Source: Streptomyces pyxinicus
Lineage (GTDB): Bacteria > Actinomycetota > Actinomycetes > Streptomycetales > Streptomycetaceae
Direction of reading: 5' to 3'
NCBI RefSeq assembly: GCF_024753135.1
Contig: NZ_JANUGP010000001.1
Location: forward strand, 496,001 to 560,000
DNA: 64,000 nt
Both the position numbers and the translations under genes were made by a program. Position 1 is the first letter of the stretch. Each line of letters starts with the position of its first letter. Under the pieces are notes generated by a model that saw nothing but the letters and a program-made list of their open reading frames with translations, was not told the origin of the DNA and made no database searches. This document shows positions 57,067 through 64,000 of this stretch, in pieces.

Positions 57067-57134
57067 GCCGCCGTACGACGTGACGCGGCGCGCCCGGCCG
57101 TCGTAGAGCCGCCGTACGACGTCACGCGGCACGC
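57067..57134. repeat. 41-bp tandem duplication spanning two convergent gene ends
   Basis: A block beginning GCCGCCGTACGACGT is found at 57067-57093 and 57108-57134 with three mismatches in 27 bases; the repeat period is 41 bp. Each copy can fold through GCCGC/GCGGC arms. The first copy follows the mocA-like stop, the second includes the secDF stop, so the pair may act as a double terminator. Confidence 0.8.
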
Positions 57135-59383
57135 ATCCGTCGGCGCTCGCGCGTTCCGCAGGCTTCGAGGGCCAGGGGTACGGCGGTGAAGACGGAGGAG
57201 TACGTGCCGACCGCCAGGCCGATGAGCAGGGCGAGGGCGAAGTCGGTGAGGGCGTCGTCGGCGAGGAGGGCGAGCGCGCCGAGGATGAGCGCCGCGCCCA
57301 TGCCGGTGTTCAGGGTGCGCGGCAGGGTCTGGAGGATCGCCCGGTCGGCCAGGCGGGGCAGCGGTGTGGCGCGGTCGCGGGCGAGGAGTTCGCGGACCCG
57401 GTCGAAGAGGACGACGGAGTCGTTGACCGAGTAGCCGATGACGGTCAGCAGGGCGGCCAGGAAGACGCCGTCGAGGGGCTTGCCCAGCCAGGCGAACACC
57501 CCGACGAGGACGACCACGTCGTGGGCGAGCGCGCCGACGGCCGCCGTGCCGAACACCCAGCGGAACCGGGCCGCGAGATAGAGGAGTTGGGCGGTGAGGG
57601 CGAGGCCGAGGGCGAGGAGGGCGCCCCGGCGCAGTTCGCCGCCCATGCTGGGCCCGATCAGTTCGTCACGGACCTTCTCCGTGTCGCCGCCGAGGCCGCT
57701 GACGGTCTCGGTGATCCTGGCCTCCTCGGCGGCGCTCAGGTGCTGGGCGCGCACGGTGAGGCCGGTGTCGCCGGAGGACTGGACGACCGCGCGCGGGAAT
57801 CCGGCGTCGGCGAGGGCCTCGCGGGCCCGGCCGGGGTCGACCGGGGAACTGGTGGCGTACTCGACGAGCCGGCCGCCGGTGAACTCGACGCCGAGGTGCA
57901 GGCCGCGCACCAGGATGCCGGCGCCGGCGGTGACGAGGAGGACGGCGGAGACGGCCAGCCAGCGGCGCGGTCGGCGCATCAGGTACCGGTCGCGGCGCAG
58001 CAGCCGGTCGCGGACCCAGCCGGTGCGCGCGATGCCGGTGATCCCGGGCCGGCGCAGCACGGCGGGGCGGCCGGCCGCGTACTCGGCGAGCACCCGGGCG
58101 ATCAGCAGGGCGCTGACCATGGAGGCGAAGACGCCGATGCCGAGCGTGACCCCGAAACCCCGGACCGGACCGGAGGCGAAGGCGAACAGCAGGGCGGCGG
58201 CGATCAGCGTGGTGATGTTGGAGTCGGCGATCGCGCTGAACGCGCCGCGGAACCCGGCCGTCAGCGCCGATCGGGGGCTCGGCCGGCCACGGGCCGCGTG
58301 CTCCTCCCGGGCACGTTCGAAGACCAGCACGTTCGCGTCCACGGCCATGCCGATGGCGAGGACGAATCCGGCGAGGCCGGGCAGGGTCAGCGTGGCGCCG
58401 AGGGCGGCCAGGGCGGCGTAGGAGATGAGGCCGTAGCAGGCGAGGGCCAGGGTGGCGAGCAGGCCGAGCAGCCGGTAGACGGCGATGACGAACAGCGCGG
58501 TCAGGCAGGTGCCGATGACGGCGGCCCGGGCCGCCGCCTCGATCGCCGCGTCACCGAGGGTGGCGCCGACGGTGCGCTGTTCGACCGTCTCGACCGGTAC
58601 GGGCAGGGCGCCTCCGGAGACGAGCAGCGCGAGCTCACGGGCCTCGGAGTCGTCGAAGGACCCGGTGATCTGGGTGCTGCCGCCCGGGATGCCGGTCCCG
58701 CAGGCCACCGAGGGATCGACCTGCGGCGAGGAGATGACCTTGCCGTCGAGGACGATGGCGACCCGGCGCCGCGCGTCGCCGTCGGGGTGGCAGGCGGCCC
58801 GCGCGGTGAGGCCCGCCCAGCGGTCGCGCCCGGGGCCGGTGAAATCGACGGTGACGTGCCAGCCGGTGCCGCCCTGCGGGTCGAAGCGGGCCTCGGCGCC
58901 CTTGACGTCCTGCCCGGTCAGCGCGGCGGCCTTCAGCCGCAGGGGTTGCCCGGCCTCGTCCGGCAGGACGCGCTCCGCCGCCGGGTCGGCGGGCGGCGCG
59001 GCCTCGGGGGCGTCGGCGGGCGGCGCGGCATCCCGGTTGTCGGCGGGGCCGAGGACGGGGTGCACGGTGAGCTGCGCGGTACGGCCCAGCACCTCGGCCG
59101 CCTGCTCCGGGTCCCTGACGCCCGGCAGCTCCACGAGGATGCGGTTCTCCCCGGAGCGCACGAGGCTCGGTTCGGCGACGCCGAGCGCGTCGACACGGCC
59201 CCGCAGCACCTCCAGGGTGCGGTCGGTGGCCTTCCGGTCGGCCTCGGTGGTGGGGGTGGAGCGGGTCTCCAGCGTGATCTGGGTGCCGCCGCGCAGGTCG
59301 AGCCCGAGGCGGACCGGCACGGTGAGGGCGATGGCCAGCGATCCGACGATCATGGCGAGGGCGAGCAGCGCACGCGTGCGCAT
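57122..59383 (-). CDS. secDF: Fused SecD/SecF preprotein translocase accessory protein
   Basis: 753 aa from the ATG at 59383. The SecD half has an N-terminal helix, DLRGGTQITLET, a periplasmic domain with the Ala/Pro insertion near residue 115, and VLAIGMAVDANVLVFERARE in the membrane core. The SecF half starts about residue 455 (LHLGVEFTGGRLVEYATSSP) and has LTVIGYSVNDSVVLFDRVRE. The protein uses the proton gradient to assist Sec export. Streptomycetes usually also have separate secD and secF next to ruvABC, so this is probably an additional paralogue. Confidence 0.93.
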   Translation of the reverse strand: MRTRALLALAMIVGSLAIALTVPVRLGLDLRGGTQITLETRSTPTTEADRKATDRTLEVLRGRVDALGVAEPSLVRSGENRILVELPGVRDPEQAAEVLGRTAQLTVHPVLGPADNRDAAPPADAPEAAPPADPAAERVLPDEAGQPLRLKAAALTGQDVKGAEARFDPQGGTGWHVTVDFTGPGRDRWAGLTARAACHPDGDARRRVAIVLDGKVISSPQVDPSVACGTGIPGGSTQITGSFDDSEARELALLVSGGALPVPVETVEQRTVGATLGDAAIEAAARAAVIGTCLTALFVIAVYRLLGLLATLALACYGLISYAALAALGATLTLPGLAGFVLAIGMAVDANVLVFERAREEHAARGRPSPRSALTAGFRGAFSAIADSNITTLIAAALLFAFASGPVRGFGVTLGIGVFASMVSALLIARVLAEYAAGRPAVLRRPGITGIARTGWVRDRLLRRDRYLMRRPRRWLAVSAVLLVTAGAGILVRGLHLGVEFTGGRLVEYATSSPVDPGRAREALADAGFPRAVVQSSGDTGLTVRAQHLSAAEEARITETVSGLGGDTEKVRDELIGPSMGGELRRGALLALGLALTAQLLYLAARFRWVFGTAAVGALAHDVVVLVGVFAWLGKPLDGVFLAALLTVIGYSVNDSVVLFDRVRELLARDRATPLPRLADRAILQTLPRTLNTGMGAALILGALALLADDALTDFALALLIGLAVGTYSSVFTAVPLALEACGTRERRRMRAA

Positions 59384-59787
59384 GGGGTGTTTCCGGCGTT
59401 TCAACAGGGCCTCCGGGAGGGGTGAGGGGTGCTCGGGTTCCGGGAGGCGTGGGAGGGGCCCGGCAACGGTGGTGCTGCGCAGGGCGGCCGGTCGGGAGGG
59501 GTGTGGCGGCGGGTGGTGCGTCGGCACGGCCGACGGCGGACGGGACGGCGGCGGTGGCCGGGTGCGGGGCCATGGCGTGGCGGTCGGGCGACGCGTCTCC
59601 CGGCCGTGGGGGCGTGGCGTGGGTGACGACGGCGGGGTGGATCGCCTCGGCTCGGGGACGGGCGGTGGCCGTGGGCGCCGTGGGGACGATGGCCGTGGGG
59701 GCCAGTGCCAGCAGGATTGCGAGGAGCGTGGCGAGCGTTGCCGCCGGGCGGGTTCGGGACGGTGGCATGGCTCGGGACCGGTGGGCG
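59384..59787. other. 404-bp gap between secDF and the response-regulator gene
   Basis: No gene with its own stop is found. A minus-strand frame starts at 59768 with a signal-peptide-like sequence (TLATLLAILLALAPTAIVPT) and continues as Ala/Pro/His-rich sequence, but it runs out of frame through secDF to 58635. It may be a decayed small secreted protein or chance. No convincing promoter motif was seen. Confidence 0.4.
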
Positions 59788-60453
59788 TCAGGGTTCGACG
59801 AGGCCGGCGCGGATGGCGTACCGGGTCAGCTCCAGGCGGTCGTGCAGGCCGAGCTTCTGGAGGAGGTTGGCCCGGTGCCGGTGCACGGTCTTGACGCTGA
59901 TGAACAGCAGCTCGGCGATCTCCTTGGAGGAGTGCCCCTCGGCGACGAGCTTGAGGACCTCCTCCTCCCGGGGCGTCAGCAGGTGCTCGGCGTCCTCCTC
60001 GCCGTCGCGGACCCGGTCCAGGTAGCTGCGGATCAGGGCGGTGACCGCGCCGGGGTAGAGGAACGGCTCGCCGCGCATGGCGGCCCGGCAGGCGGCGACC
60101 AGGTCGCGGTCGGCGACGGACTTCAGCACATAACCGCAGGCCCCGGCCTTGAGTGCCTGGAACAGGTACTGCTCGTTGTCGTGCATGGTCAGCATCAGGA
60201 CGCGCAGGCCCGGCCGGAGCGCGGAGAGTTCGCGGGCGGCCTGGAGTCCGGTCATCCGGGGCATGGCGATGTCGAGGACGGCGAGGTCGACCTCGTGCTC
60301 GCGGACCGCCGCCACGGCCTCGGCGCCGTCCCCGGCCTCGGCGACGACCCGGAGGTCCGGCTCCCGGTCGAGGATCAGCCGCACACCGCGCCGTACGAGC
60401 GCGTGGTCGTCGGCGAGCAGGATGCGGATCGGCGTCGTCGGGCTGGCGGGCAT
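59788..60453 (-). CDS. NarL/FixJ-family response regulator
   Basis: 221 aa. Receiver domain with RILLADDHALVRRGVRLIL (acidic pair), the phosphoacceptor Asp in VDLAVLDIAMPRMTGLQAA, T in MLTMHDNEQ and K in GYVLKSVADRD. The C-terminal LuxR HTH is LTPREEEVLKLVAEGHSSKE, FISVKTVHRHRANLLQKLG. It follows its kinase by 2 nt. Six ATGGG/CCCAT elements in the divergent region upstream of the kinase are candidate targets. Confidence 0.93.
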   Translation of the reverse strand: MPASPTTPIRILLADDHALVRRGVRLILDREPDLRVVAEAGDGAEAVAAVREHEVDLAVLDIAMPRMTGLQAARELSALRPGLRVLMLTMHDNEQYLFQALKAGACGYVLKSVADRDLVAACRAAMRGEPFLYPGAVTALIRSYLDRVRDGEEDAEHLLTPREEEVLKLVAEGHSSKEIAELLFISVKTVHRHRANLLQKLGLHDRLELTRYAIRAGLVEP

Positions 60454-60455
60454 GG

Positions 60456-61418
60456 TCAGGGCTGCTTCCTGGAAATGGGGAGGGGGGTGGTGAGGCGGAC
60501 CCGGGTGCCGGTGCCGGGTGTCGAGGAGATGTCCAGGGCGGCCCCGGCGAGCAGGGCCCGTTCACGCATACCGCGGATGCCGGCGCCCTCGCAGGCGGCC
60601 TCGATGCCCCGGCCGTCGTCGGCGACCTCCAGCACCACCGCGTCACCGGCACGGCGCAGGCTCACCTCGACCCGCCGCGCGTCCGCGTGCCGGGCCGCGT
60701 TGGTCAGGCTCTCCTGGGCCACCCGGTACAGGACCAGCTCGCGCTCCCGGTCGAGGGCGGGCAGGCCGGGTTCGAGACGGCGTACGACGCGCAGCCCGCT
60801 GTGCGTGGCGAAGTCCTGCGCGAGCGAGGTCAGGGCGCTCACCAGGCCCAGGTCGTCCAGAACGCCGGGCCGCAGCCGGCGGACCAGGCGGCGGACCTCG
60901 TCCAGGCTGTCCCGGGTGATCTCCTGGGCCTGCCGGAGGTCCGCGCGCAACGGCTCGGGGGCGTCGTCGGCGGCACGCCCCAGGACCAGCAGGATCGCGG
61001 TCATGCTCTGCCCGACCTCGTCGTGCAGTTCCTGGGCGATCCGGCGGCGTTCGGCCTCCTGGGCCAGCAGGGCGCGGGCGCTGGAGGTGGCGCGTTCGTG
61101 CTCCAGCCGGTCGAGCATGGCGTTGAAGGCGCGGACCAGTTCGGACACCTCGCTGCCGGCGCCGGGCACGGGCAGCCGCTGGCCGGGGCGCAGCAGGTCG
61201 ACGGTGGCCATCAGCCTGCCGAGCCGGCCCAGGGGTGCCAGCCCCCAGCGCAGCAACGTGCCGTTGGCGACCACCATGACGGCGAGCCCGCCGACCAGCA
61301 CCACCGCCTCGGTCAGCAGCACCGGCACCGACACGGTCACCGGCGCCCACAGCAACATCGCCGTGGCGGCACCGAGCACCAGGGCGTTCAGCCCGAAGAT
61401 CCGCCAGAACAGCGACAC
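60456..61418 (-). CDS. Membrane sensor histidine kinase (HisKA_3 type)
   Basis: 320 aa from the GTG at 61418 (GGAGGAG 10 nt upstream); the frame is open further upstream but codes for low-complexity shadow. Two helices (FGLNALVLGAATAMLLWAPV, VLLTEAVVLVGGLAVMVVAN), a HAMP domain, the H-box ERRRIAQELHDEVGQSMTAI (about residue 120), and the ATPase lid VADDGRGIEAACEGAGIRGM, TPGTGTRVRLTTPLP. The extracytoplasmic part is very short, so it may sense within the membrane. Partner is the adjacent response regulator. Confidence 0.92.
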   Translation of the reverse strand: MSLFWRIFGLNALVLGAATAMLLWAPVTVSVPVLLTEAVVLVGGLAVMVVANGTLLRWGLAPLGRLGRLMATVDLLRPGQRLPVPGAGSEVSELVRAFNAMLDRLEHERATSSARALLAQEAERRRIAQELHDEVGQSMTAILLVLGRAADDAPEPLRADLRQAQEITRDSLDEVRRLVRRLRPGVLDDLGLVSALTSLAQDFATHSGLRVVRRLEPGLPALDRERELVLYRVAQESLTNAARHADARRVEVSLRRAGDAVVLEVADDGRGIEAACEGAGIRGMRERALLAGAALDISSTPGTGTRVRLTTPLPISRKQP

Positions 61419-61768
61419 CGGTGGGTCTCCTCCATCTCCTACGGCGACCGGTCGTGCCCTGCGGCGACCAGCCTTGATCGATTGTGACCCAGCCTGCCTG
61501 GCGCCCGTGCCGGCGGTCGATGGGGTCCGGCGCCCATATGCGGCAGGTCGCGGTACCCATACGAGCGCCCGAAGCCCTCGCCGCATGGGCACCCCGCCCC
61601 CCGTCGAATGGGTCTCGTGCCCGATGGGATCCCGGTGCCGGGTCGGGCAGGGTCGAGGGTGACCGAGCTGCCCGGGGCGGCCGGTGGCCGGGGTCGAGAG
61701 GGGCGCCGGGGCCGGTCGTGGTGGGTGGCCGCCGCCGCGCGTGCCGCGCTCTGAGGAAGGAACTCGTC
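61419..61768. promoter_or_regulatory. 350-bp divergent promoter region with six ATGGG/CCCAT elements
   Basis: Between the kinase (minus) and the first DksA/TraR gene (plus). ATGGG or CCCAT occurs at 61520-61524, 61533-61537, 61556-61560, 61585-61589, 61608-61612 and 61624-61628, in both orientations within 109 bp. Clusters like this are typical of NarL-type response-regulator targets. The last 100 bp before the DksA gene are GC-rich and without clear motif, apart from a GAGGAAGGA ribosome site. Confidence 0.5.
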
Positions 61769-62092
61769 GTGCACCTCGACACCGTCCGGACCGGCTCCCG
61801 TCCGGGAACCGCCTATGAGGCTCGTCAGCGTCTCGAACACGCCCGTACCAGCCGCCTGGCCCAGTTGCGGGCGCTCGAAGAGGCCGGCCGGAGCACGGAC
61901 GACCAGCTGATGTCCGTCCAGGCCGAGGCGATCCGGGGAGTGCTCGCCGAGATCGACGCGGCGTTCGCCCGCGTCGAGGACGGCTCCTACGGCACCTGCC
62001 TGGACTGCGCCACGCCCGTGCCGGTGGAGCGCCTGGAGATCCTCCCGTACACGCGGTACTGCGTCGCGTGCCAGCGCCGCGCCGCCGTCTGA
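61769..62092 (+). CDS. DksA/TraR-type zinc-finger protein (copy 1)
   Basis: 107 aa from the GTG at 61769, with AAGGA 6 nt upstream. Residues 10-70 form the coiled-coil arm (AYEARQRLEHARTSRLAQLR, VLAEIDAAFARVEDG), and residues 72-105 the C4 finger GTCLDCATPVP...RYCVACQRR. The coiled-coil tip lacks an obvious DxxDxA motif as found in E. coli DksA, so direct polymerase modulation is uncertain. First of three plus-strand genes ending in the MreB-like gene; probably stress-related. Confidence 0.88.
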   Translation: MHLDTVRTGSRPGTAYEARQRLEHARTSRLAQLRALEEAGRSTDDQLMSVQAEAIRGVLAEIDAAFARVEDGSYGTCLDCATPVPVERLEILPYTRYCVACQRRAAV

Positions 62093-62123
62093 CCGGACGT
62101 TCACGACGCCAAGGGGTGAAGTG

Positions 62124-62492
62124 ATGAACCAGCAGACCGCCGGCGACCGTGCCGCGCACCTGTCGCCCGAGGATCTGGCCGCGCTGCGGGAGAGTCTGCA
62201 CGAGCAGCGCCTGTTCCGCCGGGAGCAGCTACGGCAGATCGCCGCGGCGCCCGACGAGGAGGCGGCCCCGGGGCAGCGCCGTAGCCCCGCCCGGACCGAG
62301 GTGCAGGTCAAGCTCGCCGCTTCCGCCCGCATGGTCCTCGCCGACGTGGAGGCGGCGCTGTGGCGCCTGGCCGAGGGCCGCTACGGCAGCTGCGGGCTGT
62401 GCCGGCGTCCCGTCGAACGGGACCGTCTGCTGATCGTGCCGCAGGCCCGCTACTGCGGACGGTGCCGGCAGGTGCGGGAGGCGGGGCGATGA
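62124..62492 (+). CDS. DksA/TraR-type zinc-finger protein (copy 2)
   Basis: 122 aa from the ATG at 62124 (a GTG sits directly before it). Coiled-coil arm (SPEDLAALRESLHEQRLFRR, ASARMVLADVEAALWRLAEG), and a C4 finger YGSCGLCRRPVE...RYCGRCRQVR. A low-complexity insertion (PDEEAAPGQRRSPARTEV) separates the two helices. It lies 31 bp after copy 1, and its stop overlaps the start of the MreB-like gene (ATGA), so they are coupled. Confidence 0.88.
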   Translation: MNQQTAGDRAAHLSPEDLAALRESLHEQRLFRREQLRQIAAAPDEEAAPGQRRSPARTEVQVKLAASARMVLADVEAALWRLAEGRYGSCGLCRRPVERDRLLIVPQARYCGRCRQVREAGR

Positions 62493-63250
62493 CCACCGGC
62501 CGCCGGCACCGGCCCTGGCCCCGGTGCCGGCGGTGCTACGGCCTCGCCCTCGACCTCGGCAGCGCCCGCACCCGCGCCTGGATCGCCGGGCGCGGGACTC
62601 TCCTCGACGTGCCCACGGTCGCCGTCCCCGGTGCCGGGAAGGAGTGCCCGCCACCGGGGACGGCGCGGATGCTGGACCGGCTGCTCGGTCACCGGATGCC
62701 CCGCCCGCTCCGTCCCCTGGTGGCGGTCACCGCGCCGGTGCTGGACGGCGTCGCCTACCGGGAGCGCGCTCGTACGGCCGTGGCGGTGCTGCGCCCGCGT
62801 GCGGTGCTGACCGTGCCCACCGCCCGCGCGATAGCCCTGGCAGCGGACATCGGCGCGCACGGCACCGAGGTGGTGCTGCTCCTGGACGGCGCCGTCCTCG
62901 ACGCCCGCCGCAGCGACCTCGGCACCGCCGAGCTGTCCATCGGCGGCGGTGCGGACGCCTCGGCCGAGGTCGGCGCGGGCGTCACCGCCATGGTCGCCGC
63001 CATGCTCAGGGAGGACCGGAGCCCGCGCACCGCCGACGCCCTTGCCCGGGGCATCCTGCTGGCCGGTGGCGGCGCCCTGCACCCCGGCCTCGTCCGCCCG
63101 ATCGTCGGCGGCCTGCAAGCGCCGCTGCGCACCGTCCCCGCACCGCACACCGCCGCGGTCCGGGGCGCCGCCAAGATCCTGCGGGCCGCGCACGCCCACC
63201 CCTCGACCGGTGGCGCGGAACCGGCCGGGCCGCACCGCGGGGCCCGCTGA
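62489..63250 (+). CDS. Shortened MreB-like actin-family protein
   Basis: 253 aa from the ATG at 62489, against about 340 aa for MreB/Mbl. Actin-fold parts seen: phosphate-1 loop GLALDLGSARTRAWIAGRGT, connect/phosphate-2 region EVVLLLDGAVLDARRSDLGT, and the adenosine motif ARGILLAGGGALHPGLVRPI. A stretch expected between the two phosphate loops is missing, consistent with loss of subdomain IB and part of IIB. From memory, S. coelicolor has such a third, reduced MreB-like gene (SCO6166) beside DksA-like genes. Whether it polymerises is unknown. Confidence 0.8.
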   Translation: MTTGRRHRPWPRCRRCYGLALDLGSARTRAWIAGRGTLLDVPTVAVPGAGKECPPPGTARMLDRLLGHRMPRPLRPLVAVTAPVLDGVAYRERARTAVAVLRPRAVLTVPTARAIALAADIGAHGTEVVLLLDGAVLDARRSDLGTAELSIGGGADASAEVGAGVTAMVAAMLREDRSPRTADALARGILLAGGGALHPGLVRPIVGGLQAPLRTVPAPHTAAVRGAAKILRAAHAHPSTGGAEPAGPHRGAR

Positions 63251-63289
63251 GTCCCGTCCGTCACCCGCCACCCCGGAAGGAGAATCCCC

Positions 63290-63919
63290 GTGTCCGGTCC
63301 GGTACCCCCCGGCCGCCCTCGTCCGTACCCGGGCGGCGGTGCTCTGCTCCTGTGGCGGCGGCGACGGAGCCCGCTGTGCCGGCGCACCGACCGGGTCCAG
63401 GGCCGGATCGCCGTCGTACTGCTCCTGCTCGTGCCGCTCCTGGGTTCGCTCGCCGCGGTCGCGGTCGAGGACACCGCGCGCCGGCACTACCGGGCGAGCG
63501 CCGAACACCAGCGGCAGACCCGGCAGTCCAGCACGGCCGTACTCGTCGGCGACGCGCCGCGGCACCCCGAGCCCGGGTCGGCGGAGGCCCTGGCGACCCG
63601 CTATCCGGTCACCGTGCGCCTCACCGACCCGCAGCACGGGAGGACCCGTACCGCGACGGCGGAGGTACCGCCCGGGCTGACGGCGGGCAGCGCCGTCCGT
63701 GTCTGGGTCGGTGCGGACGGGGCGGTCACCGAACCGCCCATGACGGACGAGGAGGTACGCAGCCGCGGTGTGGGCTGGGCGATCCTCGTCTTCCTGGCCG
63801 TGGCCCTCGCCGGTGCCGCCGTCCACGGCGCCGCCGCCCTGCTCCTGCGCCGCCGCAACCTCGCTGCCTGGGACGCCGAGTGGGCCGGGACCGCGCCCCG
63901 TTGGACCACGTCGACCTGA
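63290..63919 (+). CDS. Rv1733c-family membrane protein
   Basis: 209 aa, GTG start with GGAAGGAG 9 nt upstream. An Arg-rich start (LLLWRRRRSPLCRRTDRVQG) leads to helix 1 (IAVVLLLLVPLLGSLAAVAV), an exported domain of about 95 residues (YPVTVRLTDP, TATAEVPPGLTAGSAVRVWV), then helix 2 (GWAILVFLAVALAGAAVHGA) and a short tail ending AAWDAEWA. This two-helix plan matches the Rv1733c family, common in actinobacteria and linked in mycobacteria to the dormancy regulon. It is 39 bp after the MreB-like gene. Confidence 0.85.
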   Translation: MSGPVPPGRPRPYPGGGALLLWRRRRSPLCRRTDRVQGRIAVVLLLLVPLLGSLAAVAVEDTARRHYRASAEHQRQTRQSSTAVLVGDAPRHPEPGSAEALATRYPVTVRLTDPQHGRTRTATAEVPPGLTAGSAVRVWVGADGAVTEPPMTDEEVRSRGVGWAILVFLAVALAGAAVHGAAALLLRRRNLAAWDAEWAGTAPRWTTST

Positions 63920-64000
63920 GCCGCGCCCCCGTGGTACCACCACCCGGACGCCCGGACAGCGCGCGAGGTGCCCGGCTAGTGCCCGTCCTCCGTGTCGTTC

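Noticed and set aside
58635..59768. Minus-strand frame starting with a signal-peptide-like sequence upstream of secDF
   Set aside because: It has no stop before running through secDF in another frame; after about 130 residues it is Arg/Pro-rich shadow. Kept only as a note for the gap.

Overview
The window is high-GC actinobacterial DNA. GC-rich third codon positions, many GTG starts, four-base stop/start overlaps (ATGA, GTGA), F420-type enzymes, DksA/TraR and MreB-like paralogues and an Rv1733c-type membrane protein all point to Streptomyces. From memory only, several blocks match gene neighbourhoods of the S. coelicolor right arm (hydantoinase cluster, sugar ABC/ROK/helicase block, DksA/MreB-like block). 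No rRNA, tRNA or CRISPR array was seen.

Layout. 0-8 kb: tail of a LuxR regulator, a CUT1 sugar ABC transporter (binding protein and two permeases), a MaoC/SMP-30/VOC trio on the minus strand, a domain-swapped lipoate ligase-like protein and a lipoprotein. 8-17 kb: a minus-strand reductive pyrimidine/hydantoin catabolic cluster (NCS1 transporter, F420-type oxidoreductase, dihydropyrimidinase, two near-twin carbamoyl amidohydrolases, PucR regulator, class III aminotransferase). 17-31.6 kb: a repeat-rich hypothetical protein, an XRE regulator divergent from a ClpC-type ATPase, gamma-glutamyltransferase, a secreted CocE-type hydrolase, a decayed glutamate ABC transporter (gluA remnant plus an in-frame gluB-gluD fusion), exonuclease III, a metallo-hydrolase and a PcaD-PcaL fusion. 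32-35.1 kb: a lower-GC scar holding the 3' ends of a glycosyltransferase-like gene and of a HINT/NucA-NucB polymorphic toxin joined at their lost 5' ends, followed by a likely immunity gene, a NUDIX stub and an orphan gene.

35.1-45.1 kb: a complete aerobic carbon monoxide dehydrogenase cluster. Order is coxM-S-L with the form I active-site motif AYACSFR, then a CoxF-like XdhC protein with a C-terminal YHS domain, CoxD (MoxR ATPase), CoxG (SRPBCC, membrane tail) and CoxE (vWA). A divergent XdhC gene and a convergent LysR gene flank it. The structural subunits make the Mo-Cu enzyme, F/D/E and XdhC would mature the metal site, and CoxG would tie it to the membrane and respiratory chain; this suggests scavenging of trace CO as an energy source.

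45-64 kb: a SNF2 helicase/SWIM-protein pair; a sugar regulon (CUT2 binding protein, permease and ATPase, ROK kinase, small membrane protein, HutC-type GntR regulator, Gfo/Idh/MocA dehydrogenase) whose two promoters carry the same TGTCCGGACA palindrome; a fused SecDF; a NarL-type two-component system; two DksA/TraR zinc-finger proteins translationally linked to a shortened MreB-like protein; and an Rv1733c-type membrane protein.
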